This document shows positions 24,642 through 31,507 of a stretch of 64,000 nt of DNA, in pieces (position 1 is the stretch's first letter; every line of letters starts with the position of its first letter). The translations under genes were made by a program, and so were the position numbers. The notes under the pieces were generated by a model. That model searched no databases, was not told the origin of the DNA, and worked only from the letters and a program-made list of their open reading frames with translations. The stretch comes from Prado023 sp963706875 (lineage in GTDB: Bacteria; Actinomycetota; Actinomycetes; S36-B12; CAIYMF01). The DNA is taken from contig CAVPNW010000019.1 of assembly GCA_963706875.1 (NCBI GenBank), positions 186,001-250,000 on the forward strand, read 5' to 3'.

Positions 24642-25289
24642 TCAGTAGGTGCCGATGAACTTGCGCGGCGTGCCGGGCGGGGGCAGTCGAACCACCTGCA
24701 CGGACCCCATCAGGGCTACCCCCTTCACCCGAATGGTCGGCGAGTCCGGACCCAGGTCGGCCGGCACCTTGTCCTTGCCCTGCCCGTAGTCACCCATGAT
24801 CGGCGTCCCATCGACCACGGCGTGCATGTGGGCAGGGATGATGATCTTGATCTCCCCCATGATCGCGTTGGCGTTGATGATCGTCTCGCGGGCGGCAAGG
24901 ACCGCCTCGCGCAGGTCGAGGGTGATGCTGCCCATCATCGAGAATGCCGAGTGGTGGGCCGGGACATACCAGACCCCGCGACGCTTGCGGTCGCCCAGGA
25001 TCGCGGTCGACGACGCGTGCTCGACGGCGGGGACCCCACCCGCCAGCGGCACCGGCGAAGCGTTCGGTGGGGCGAGGTTCACGGCGTGCAGGTCGGCGGT
25101 GATCGGGATCAGGTCGGCATACGTCTTGGCGCCGAAGGTCAGCTCAAGCCGCTCGTCGAGCTCGTCGAGGTCGAGTCGCCCCTCCCCTGCGGCCTCGCGC
25201 AGCACTTCTGCCACCCGGTGGCGATCCGCATCCGAGATGCGCATCCGGCTCGGGTCCCCCCAGGTGTTCGACCCCTCCAGCTCACCCAT
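24642..25289 (-). CDS. DUF1707 / LiaF-like C-terminal domain protein
   Basis: 215 residues from ATG 25289. Residues 15-65 are a DUF1707 domain (MRISDADRHRVAEVLREAAG, then EGRLDLDELDERLE), common at the N-terminus of actinobacterial proteins. Residues 95-215 resemble the cell-wall-stress LiaF/DUF2154 beta-helix: STAILGDRKRRGVW, SAFSMMGSITLDLREA, NANAIMGEIKIIIP, GTPIMGDYGQG and GVALMGSVQVVRL, repeated G-(E/S/D) turns. No transmembrane helix, so probably cytoplasmic or loosely attached. Function unknown. Confidence 0.85.
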   Translation of the reverse strand: MGELEGSNTWGDPSRMRISDADRHRVAEVLREAAGEGRLDLDELDERLELTFGAKTYADLIPITADLHAVNLAPPNASPVPLAGGVPAVEHASSTAILGDRKRRGVWYVPAHHSAFSMMGSITLDLREAVLAARETIINANAIMGEIKIIIPAHMHAVVDGTPIMGDYGQGKDKVPADLGPDSPTIRVKGVALMGSVQVVRLPPPGTPRKFIGTY

Positions 25290-25295
25290 GGCGAA

Positions 25296-25301
25296 ACCCT
25301 A
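25296..25301 (-). promoter_or_regulatory. -10 element, leaderless geometry
   Basis: TAGGGT on the minus strand, 6 nt before the ATG at 25289. Confidence 0.45.
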
Positions 25302-25397
25302 CCGAGGCGCCTCACCACCATGCGGCACTTCATTGCGCCGGTCCAGGAAGCACCCGCTCGAGTCGGCCGGAGTACCGGGTCTGTCCGGCTCAACGGC

Positions 25398-26069
25398 TCA
25401 ACGGCCGATGACCACGTCGGTGCCGTTGAGCTGGGCGTCGAAGCCCTCAGCAGTGACCTGGACGGCGGTGAGCGACATCCCCTCCGGCACTCCGGCCACG
25501 TCCTGGCGGATGGTGGCAAGACTGCGGGCCAAGGTGCTGGCCGCCGAGTCGAGGAACGACGGGCCACCGAGGTCGACGGTCTCCGGCTCGATGAGCAGCT
25601 GGCCGCCGTCGGCACTCACCGTGCCGGTCGCCTTGAGGGTGATGTCACGCCCCAGGATCGTGACCTGGCGCTCGACGCCGGTCTTGCCGTTCCCGGCGTC
25701 GTAGACCGTGACGTCCGGGCCGACCTGCTCGGCGACGGTCGCGAAGGGGATCGTCGCATCGATGTCGAGCCGCTGCGCCTCCAGCCCAGCCGGCGAGAAC
25801 CGCACGCCCGACCCGGTGGCGACCACGTCGACGAGGTCGCCCCTGGCCGAGACCACGTCCTGGCTGCGCAGCTCGACGGCCCCCAGCCAGGTCTCGTCGT
25901 CGGCGAGGTCGACCGGCTGTTGGGCCACGGTCGCCGGAGCGGTCGGAGCAGGTGAGGCGGGGCCGCTGGCAGCCCCGGAGGCACCGGAGCCCAGGGAGAG
26001 GACGAGGACCACGAGGCCCACGCCGAGGACTGCGAGGGTCACGCCAACCCCGAGGAGGAAGTTCTTCAC
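25398..26069 (-). CDS. LmeA/DUF2993-family phospholipid-binding protein
   Basis: 223 residues from GTG 26069. An N-terminal signal anchor (LLGVGVTLAVLGVGLVVLVL) is followed by an Ala/Pro/Ser-rich linker. The DUF2993 pattern then follows: LRSQDVVSARGDLVDVVATG, GLEAQRLDIDATIPFATV, DITLKATGTVSADGGQLLI and MSLTAVQVTAEGFDAQLNG. Family members such as mycobacterial LmeA act outside the membrane and bind phospholipid, affecting lipoglycan elongation. That role here is by family only. Confidence 0.83.
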   Translation of the reverse strand: MKNFLLGVGVTLAVLGVGLVVLVLSLGSGASGAASGPASPAPTAPATVAQQPVDLADDETWLGAVELRSQDVVSARGDLVDVVATGSGVRFSPAGLEAQRLDIDATIPFATVAEQVGPDVTVYDAGNGKTGVERQVTILGRDITLKATGTVSADGGQLLIEPETVDLGGPSFLDSAASTLARSLATIRQDVAGVPEGMSLTAVQVTAEGFDAQLNGTDVVIGR

Positions 26070-26386
26070 CCGGTCAGGGTCCCACCACCCAGCGGTTGCA
26101 GCCCACCCACGTCATCGGCGCGCCGAGCGGGCAAGCAACGATCGACGTGGCCGTCCAGCGGCCGGCCCGAACGGCGTGACAAGCGTCCAGAGCCACGTGA
26201 ACGCGCGGCGGTCCAACGGGCCTGAAACGGTTACATGGGGCAGAAGTGCGGACCCGGGCCGAGGTGGGCCAAGGTACGGTCCACGCAGTGCCGTGGGACG
26301 ACGCCATCGATCCCCCCTGGCGGTTGGCCCGTCGGCTGACAGCGAGCCAACGAGCCACGCTGCGGCGTTAGTGGAACGGAGACACG
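26070..26386. other. 317-bp intergenic region, divergent
   Basis: Separates the minus-strand LmeA-like gene from the plus-strand leader peptide and transporter. No gene, riboswitch-like fold or clear operator recognised. Confidence 0.4.
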
Positions 26387-26446
26387 ATGACCGAGCCCGT
26401 GAGCCCCGGCCCGGTGCCAGCCCCTGACGAGGAGCGCGCCTCATGA
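26387..26446 (+). CDS. short upstream ORF overlapping the transporter start codon
   Basis: ATG 26387 opens a 19-codon frame (MTEPVSPGPVPAPDEERAS) whose stop TGA overlaps the transporter ATG as ATGA. The bases GGAACGGAG just upstream could be a ribosome-binding site. Its Pro-rich content (four Pro) and the overlap suggest translational coupling rather than a functional peptide. It is not certain that it is translated. Confidence 0.4.
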   Translation: MTEPVSPGPVPAPDEERAS

Positions 26447-27303
26447 ACCTTGCGCTGCTCGCGGCCGCCGGCATCGCACTTGCCTACGGCATGGCCACGG
26501 TCCTGCAGTCTGTGGGCGCCAAGAGCACGACGAGCAGCGAGGGCCTGGACCCGGGCCTGCTGGTCCGGTTGCTGCGCTCGGTGCCCTACCTGCTTGGACT
26601 GGCCCTGGACGGTGTCGGCTTCCTGCTCACCGTGGTGGCCCTGCAGTCATTGCCCCTGTTCGTCGTCGAGGCGTTCACGGCCGGGGCGCTGGCCGTCACC
26701 GCCGTCGCCGCCGCCGTGTGGCTGAAGATCCCGCTGTCGCGTGGGGAATGGATCGGGGTCGCGGCGGTCGTGGCTGGGCTCGTCGCGCTCGGGCTGTCCG
26801 CCGGTGCCGATGAGGAGGTGGCCCTGGACACCTGGGCCAAGTGGCTGCCCCTGGGCGTCTCGCTGGTCCTGCTGCTGGTCACCATCCCGGCGGCCCGGAT
26901 CCCCGGCCGGGCCGGCGTCACCGTGCTCGGCGCCCTGGCCGGCTTCGGCTTCGGCCTGGTGGGCATCGCCACCCGCACGCTGGAGAGCCCCATCACCGTC
27001 ACGGGCCTGCTCACCGACCCCTCCACCTACGGCATCATCGCCGCCGGTGGCCTGGCCCTGCTGGCCCTGGCAACCGCGCTGCAACGCGGCGGGGTCACCC
27101 AGGCCACCGCCGCCATGGTGGTCGCCGAGACCGTCATCCCGTCGGCCATCGGCCTGGCCTTCCTCGGCGACCGGATCCGGCCCGGCTGGGAAGCCGTCGC
27201 CGGTATCGGGCTCATCGTGGCCATCGGCGGCGCCGTCGCCCTCTCCCGTCTCGGCGAGATCCCGGAAGAGCCCGCCACAACCTTGGCACCCGAACCGGCC
27301 TGA
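26443..27303 (+). CDS. DMT-superfamily (EamA/NIPA-like) transporter
   Basis: 286 residues with nine or ten hydrophobic helices and an internal two-fold repeat, the plan of the drug/metabolite transporter superfamily. The N-terminal helix MNLALLAAAGIALAYGMATV with LQSVGAK, and LPLFVVEAFTAGALAVTAVA, fit NIPA/EamA-like proteins. The last helix pair (VVAETVIPSAIGLAFLGDRI) is a good DMT signature. The substrate is unknown. Its start overlaps the stop of a short upstream frame, so translation is probably coupled. Confidence 0.85.
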   Translation: MNLALLAAAGIALAYGMATVLQSVGAKSTTSSEGLDPGLLVRLLRSVPYLLGLALDGVGFLLTVVALQSLPLFVVEAFTAGALAVTAVAAAVWLKIPLSRGEWIGVAAVVAGLVALGLSAGADEEVALDTWAKWLPLGVSLVLLLVTIPAARIPGRAGVTVLGALAGFGFGLVGIATRTLESPITVTGLLTDPSTYGIIAAGGLALLALATALQRGGVTQATAAMVVAETVIPSAIGLAFLGDRIRPGWEAVAGIGLIVAIGGAVALSRLGEIPEEPATTLAPEPA

Positions 27304-27454
27304 CCCACCCGACCTCCGGGCCAGTCGACCCGGGACGACGATGCCCAGCACATCAACCGCCGGCCCCAGGACCTGCCCCGAAGCTCCCCTCGGCACCGCG
27401 TCCTCGTTGCCACGGTCCAGGCTGGCTGCGAGCGCGAAGCCACCGCGCGGCCCC

Positions 27455-27460
27455 TAACCT
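27455..27460 (+). promoter_or_regulatory. -10 element, leaderless geometry
   Basis: TAACCT lies 6 nt before the GTG at 27467. Confidence 0.45.
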
Positions 27461-27466
27461 GCGTGT

Positions 27467-28210
27467 GTGGCAGTGCTCGACGACCTCGCGACGGAAGTCC
27501 CGGTCAGTGGACCAGCCCGCCGGGTGGTGTCGCTGGTGCCCTCGCTGACCGAGTCCGTGGCCATGACCCGGCCAGCGGCGCTGGTCGGGGCGACCGACTG
27601 GTGCACCCACCCTGCCGGGTTGGACGTGGCCCGGGTCCGCGGCACCAAGAACCCGGACACCTCCCAGATCATCGCCCTCGCCCCCGACCTGGTGATCGCC
27701 AACAAGGAGGAGAACCGGCAGCTCGACGTGCGTCGCCTGCGCGAGGCCGGGGTGCCGGTGTGGGTGACGGTCATCGAGTCGGTACCCCAAGCCATCGACT
27801 CGCTGACCCGGCTCTTCACCGATGGGCTGCAGTGGGCAGTGCCCCGCTGGTTGGTCGACGTCCGGGCGGCCTGGGACCAGCCGGTCCCCGAAGTCCGGTC
27901 CCGGGTGGCGGTGCCGATCTGGCGTGACCCGTGGATGGTGGTCGGCCGGGACACATTCACAGGCGACCTGCTGCGCCGGCGCGGCTACCGCAATGTGTTC
28001 GCCCACCACCCCGAGCGCTATCCCAGGGTCGACCTGGCCGAGATCGACCGGTCCGACGTCGACCTGGTCCTGCTGCCCGACGAGCCGTACGTGTTCACCC
28101 AAGTAGACGGCCCCGAGGCCTTCACCACTGCGAGAACCACGCTGGTCAGCGGGCGGCTGCTCACCTGGTACGGCCCATCCCTGTTCGACGCGGCCACGTT
28201 CACCGCGTAG
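27467..28210 (+). CDS. helical-backbone metal receptor (BtuF-like), cytoplasmic
   Basis: 247 residues from GTG 27467. The fold of cobalamin/iron-siderophore binding proteins is seen: RRVVSLVPSLTESVAMT, ALVGATDWCTHPAG, LAPDLVIANKEENRQ, FTGDLLRRRGYRNVF and SDVDLVLLPDEPYVF. Unlike transport receptors it has no signal peptide or lipobox, and no permease or ATPase genes lie nearby, so it is more likely a cytoplasmic relative of unknown role. Next on the same strand is the heliorhodopsin gene, 92 bp away with its own promoter. Confidence 0.85.
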   Translation: MAVLDDLATEVPVSGPARRVVSLVPSLTESVAMTRPAALVGATDWCTHPAGLDVARVRGTKNPDTSQIIALAPDLVIANKEENRQLDVRRLREAGVPVWVTVIESVPQAIDSLTRLFTDGLQWAVPRWLVDVRAAWDQPVPEVRSRVAVPIWRDPWMVVGRDTFTGDLLRRRGYRNVFAHHPERYPRVDLAEIDRSDVDLVLLPDEPYVFTQVDGPEAFTTARTTLVSGRLLTWYGPSLFDAATFTA

Positions 28211-28289
28211 CCCCACTTTGGAGCTGACCTGCCCCGTTCACGTCTGGTCCGTGGCGATGCCATCCAAGCGCGTCGGGGCACCGAGGGCT

Positions 28290-28295
28290 AGCGTG
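28290..28295 (+). promoter_or_regulatory. -10 element, leaderless geometry (heliorhodopsin)
   Basis: TAGCGT lies 7 nt before the ATG at 28303. The same hexamer stands before the MoxR-like and SnoaL-like genes. Confidence 0.5.
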
Positions 28296-28302
28296 TGGCT
28301 CA

Positions 28303-29114
28303 TGAACCCCTCACCGGCGGGCACCGCCACGCAGCACCCCCCCACCGGCAGCACCGCACCGGTTGATCCGGGTCGCCTGGCCGGGCTGCGCCGGTACAAC
28401 ATCGTGGTGGGCCTGATCCTGATCGCCCAAGCCGTGGCGGTGGTCGCGCTGGCCAACGACTTCACCCTGCCAGTCACCGCCGCCTACGTCGAAGGGCCCC
28501 CCGGGACCGCACCCAGCGCACCTGTGACGTTGCTCAACACCCCGATCGGGCTGGCCGTCGCCGGGTTCCTGGCGCTGTCCGGGCTGGCGCTGCTGATCGT
28601 GGCCACCGTCTGGTCCCGCGGGTACGCCGCGGACCTGGCCCAGCAGCGCAACCGGGCCCGGTGGGTCGAGTACGCGCTCACCTCATCCATGATGATCGTG
28701 CTGATCGCCCAGATCACCGGCCTGACCGACGTCGGCGCCCTGGCTGCGATCTTCGCGGTGAACGCGGCGATGATCCTCTTCGGCTGGCTCCAGGAGGTCT
28801 ACGAGCAGCCCGGCGGCGGGTTCCTGCCCTTCATCTTCGGGTCGATGACCGGAATCGTGCCCTGGCTGATCATCGCGTTCTGGGTGGTCTCGCCCGGATC
28901 CGTGTCCGGCGCCGAACCACCTGCATTCGTGTACGGGATCATCGTGTCGTTGTTCCTGTTCTTCAACGTGTTCGCCCTCAACCAGTACCTGCAGTACAAG
29001 CAGGTCGGCCGCTGGGCGGACTACCTGGTCGGGGAACGCACATACATCACCCTGAGCCTCGTGGCCAAGTCGCTGCTGGCCTGGCAGGTCTTCGCCGGCA
29101 CCCTCGCCGGATAG
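28303..29114 (+). CDS. heliorhodopsin
   Basis: 270 residues from ATG 28303, seven transmembrane helices after a cytoplasmic N-terminus (in heliorhodopsins the N-terminus faces inward, opposite to type 1 rhodopsins). Helix 1 reads RRYNIVVGLILIAQAVAVVA with ALANDFTLPVT. The helix 3 counter-ion is Glu123 in RARWVEYALTSS. Helix 7 carries the retinal Schiff-base Lys256 in SLVAKSLLAWQVF, a hallmark of the family. Heliorhodopsins are light-sensing retinal proteins without proven ion pumping. No retinal-synthesis gene lies in the window, so chromophore must come from elsewhere. Confidence 0.93.
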
Positions 29115-29326
29115 CGCCCTCGGCGCGGTGCCCCCGGAGCGGCGCCGCCCAGTTTCGGCGGGCGCGGGCGCTGCCCGTGTACCACCGTGGAAGCTTGCAC
29201 GCCGAACCCGCTCAGCCAGCCCGTGTCGACACTCGGGGGACTGAACGCTCGATGCGACGGCAGTCACGCGTCCTCCGGACGGGCAGGGCTCAACCGGCCC
29301 TCCCAGCGCTGCGGCCGGGACCAGTG

Positions 29327-29755
29327 CTACGACGCGACGCAGGCTGCAGCAAGTGCGTCCCAATCGACCTTGGCGAGCTGAAGCTCCGTCACTCGCTGCG
29401 CCTTGGGACGGCCGTCCTGCAACGCCGAGGACCACCGGCCGGCGGTGACCGCCAGGTCGCCGAGACGACGGGCCGCGCCAGGGTCGGTGCACGCCCTGGC
29501 CGCAGCCGACACCAGCGCCGCGAACTCCGCCGAGTCGTTCGCTGCCCGCGCCGCCAGCGCACGTTCGACGAGGGCGGCAGCGTCCTGCTGGAGCGTCGGT
29601 CGGGCCTGCGCGGAGCCGCCGTCATCACCTGTCTGGGAGGAGGCGAGTCGGTCGCGCTGCTGGACGGGGCCGTCGTCACCGGCGTCGCCGCACCCGGCGA
29701 GAAGCAGACCAGCACATGCCAGCACGGCCACGGACCGATGCCAGCGCGACGCCAC
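29327..29755 (-). CDS. small lipoprotein of unknown function
   Basis: 142 residues from GTG 29755. The lipoprotein signal is MASRWHRSVAVLACAGLLLAG-C, with the lipid-bearing cysteine at about residue 22. The mature part is Asp/Gly/Gln-rich, then helical (LVERALAARAANDSAEFAAL and WSSALQDGRPKAQRVTELQL). CAGACT (plus-strand 29762-29767) lies 6 nt before the start, the same hexamer and spacing as the furA promoter. No family recognised. Confidence 0.75.
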   Translation of the reverse strand: MASRWHRSVAVLACAGLLLAGCGDAGDDGPVQQRDRLASSQTGDDGGSAQARPTLQQDAAALVERALAARAANDSAEFAALVSAAARACTDPGAARRLGDLAVTAGRWSSALQDGRPKAQRVTELQLAKVDWDALAAACVAS

Positions 29756-29761
29756 CTGACC

Positions 29762-29767
29762 AGTCTG
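29762..29767 (-). promoter_or_regulatory. -10 element, leaderless geometry
   Basis: CAGACT on the minus strand, 6 nt before the GTG at 29755. Confidence 0.35.
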
Positions 29768-29873
29768 CCTCGGCCGGGATCATGCAGCCAGCGCACACTC
29801 CCGAGCCGAGCGGATCGCCCCACTCCGGGGCTCGACTCGGCGGCTGGACGCCCTGCCATGCAACACTGCCCGC

Positions 29874-30614
29874 GTGGCGAGCAGTGACGTGTGGGACGAA
29901 GAGACCGCCGCCAGCTACGACTCCGACGCCGCAGCACAGTTCGCACCTGAGGTCCTGAACCCGACCGTCGATCTGCTGGAACGACTGGCCGACGGCGGGC
30001 CTGCCCTGGAGTTTGCCATCGGCACGGGTCGTGTGGGCGTTGCGCTTGCAGCGCGAGGGGTGCCAGTGACGGGCATTGAGCTCTCGGAGCCGATGGTGGC
30101 CCAGCTTCGACACAAGGTGGGCGAGGAGCAGCTGCCGGTGGTCATCGGCGACATGGCGACAACGGTCCTGGCCAACGCAGGGACGTTCTCTGTCGTCTTC
30201 CTGGTCTGGAACAGCATCTCGAACCTGAGGACGCAGGCCGAGCAGGTGCAGTGCTTCAGGAACGCAGCACTCCATCTACGGCCAGGCGGTCGGTTCGTCA
30301 TCGACCTCTGGGTGCCACCGCTCCAGCGCCTCCCGCCCGGCCAGGAGGCCGTTCCGATGATGATCGGCCAGGAGCACCTGGTCTTCGACACCTATGACCT
30401 GGTCACTCAGGAGTGCGTCTCGCACCACTACCACCACGACGAGGACGGAGGTGTGCGGTACACCTCCGGGCACTTCCGCTACATCTGGCCCTCGGAGTGC
30501 GACCTCATGGCCCAGTTGGCGGGCCTCGTCCTCGAGTCGCGGTCGGCCGACTGGGTCGGCAGTCCCTTCCTCCCCACGAGCGAGAGCCATGTGTCGGTCT
30601 GGCGCAAGGTCTGA
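29874..30614 (+). CDS. class I SAM-dependent methyltransferase
   Basis: 246 residues from GTG 29874. N-terminal YDSDAAAQFAPEVLNPTVDL is typical of methyltransferase-25/41 proteins. Motif I is ALEFAIGTGRVGVALAARG, with the Asp/Glu of beta-2 in VTGIELSEPMVAQL; GDMATTVL is motif II and ALHLRPGGRFVIDLWVPP motif III. The C-terminal half includes a histidine cluster (ECVSHHYHHDEDGG) of unknown meaning. Substrate unknown. Its 3' end faces another methyltransferase gene. Confidence 0.88.
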   Translation: MASSDVWDEETAASYDSDAAAQFAPEVLNPTVDLLERLADGGPALEFAIGTGRVGVALAARGVPVTGIELSEPMVAQLRHKVGEEQLPVVIGDMATTVLANAGTFSVVFLVWNSISNLRTQAEQVQCFRNAALHLRPGGRFVIDLWVPPLQRLPPGQEAVPMMIGQEHLVFDTYDLVTQECVSHHYHHDEDGGVRYTSGHFRYIWPSECDLMAQLAGLVLESRSADWVGSPFLPTSESHVSVWRKV

Positions 30615-30628
30615 GGCGTCCAAGGGTG

Positions 30629-30655
30629 TGGGTGCCCCGAGTCCCGGGCCACCCA
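30629..30655. terminator. hairpin between convergent methyltransferase genes
   Basis: TGGGTG-CCC pairs with GGG-C-CACCCA (9 bp, one bulge, 8-nt loop), 15 nt after the stop at 30614. No T-run. Confidence 0.4.
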
Positions 30656-30737
30656 AGGCAGCGCCGCCCCTTGTGGAGTCGTCATCGATGCGGGCTGGAA
30701 CGGCAGCAGGGTGGTGGGCAGTGATCTCCGCTTGGTC

Positions 30738-31361
30738 TCATGCGCCCTTGGTCGCGGCGCACAGGAACACGCCGAACGCGCGGTCGTCCTTGAGGATGGT
30801 CGTGGCGTCAACGAAGCTGACGCTGGCGAATCCGGCGCGGGCGAGCTGCTCGGTGAGGCGTTCCCTGTCGAATCCGTGATGTCCGTCGAAGTCGGCCAAC
30901 TCGGCGTGGAAGGCGCCGTCGGGATCCTCGTCGAGGTCCGCGATGGCCAGCCGGCCACCGTCGACCAGGAGCCCCGCCACAGACCGCAACAGCCCATCGA
31001 GGTCCTGCACGTGGTGCAGCGCCATGGAGCTCCACACCACGTCGTAGGACCCACCGAGCCGGTCTGTCGTCAGGTCGGCTTGGACAGCGCGCAGCCGGTC
31101 ACTGAGCCCGGCCTCCTCGATCCGCTCCCGTGCGACCTGCACCATCCCGGCAGACGGGTCGGTCACCACCACGGAGCCGACCCGGTCGGCGAGCAGGATG
31201 CTCAAACGACCCGTGCCACCGCCGACGTCGAGCGCGCTCATCCGGGGATTGAGGTCCACGACCTCCTCGATGGCCCGAGCCACCGCCACCTGCCGCGCCT
31301 CGTGACCGGGGTCGTCGTCCCAAGTCGCTGCCTCGGCGTCGAACCGCTCGTGTTCGTGCAT
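30738..31361 (-). CDS. class I SAM-dependent methyltransferase (methyltransferase-11 type)
   Basis: 207 residues from ATG 31361. The N-terminal pattern HERFDAEAATWDDDPGHEAR is common in UbiE-like methyltransferases. Motif I is MSALDVGGGTGRLSILLADR, then VVVTDPSAGM, VQADLTTDRLGGSYDVVWSS, ALHHVQDL and GLLVDGGRLAIADLDEDP. It probably methylates a small molecule; the substrate cannot be told. TAGGGT lies 7 nt before the start codon, so its mRNA is probably leaderless. Confidence 0.88.
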   Translation of the reverse strand: MHEHERFDAEAATWDDDPGHEARQVAVARAIEEVVDLNPRMSALDVGGGTGRLSILLADRVGSVVVTDPSAGMVQVARERIEEAGLSDRLRAVQADLTTDRLGGSYDVVWSSMALHHVQDLDGLLRSVAGLLVDGGRLAIADLDEDPDGAFHAELADFDGHHGFDRERLTEQLARAGFASVSFVDATTILKDDRAFGVFLCAATKGA

Positions 31362-31368
31362 GTGCTCG

Positions 31369-31374
31369 ACCCTA
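31369..31374 (-). promoter_or_regulatory. -10 element, leaderless geometry
   Basis: TAGGGT on the minus strand, 7 nt before the ATG at 31361. Confidence 0.45.
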
Positions 31375-31495
31375 ATCCCCGCAACTCCAAACTGGACCGT
31401 CCGCAGGGCGGCTCGCACCGCCCGATCCTGGACCCGTGGAGGAGCCGGGCGCCCGCCGGGATCGCCCGTGACGGGCGGCAGGCCGGGTCATCGCC

Positions 31496-31501
31496 TACTG
31501 T
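31496..31501 (+). promoter_or_regulatory. -10 element, leaderless geometry
   Basis: TACTGT lies 6 nt before the GTG at 31508. Confidence 0.45.
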
Positions 31502-31507
31502 CGGCGC

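Noticed and set aside
24642..25289. DUF1707 protein as a LiaF membrane-stress regulator
   Set aside because: No transmembrane helices and no LiaRS-type two-component genes nearby; only the domain similarity was kept.
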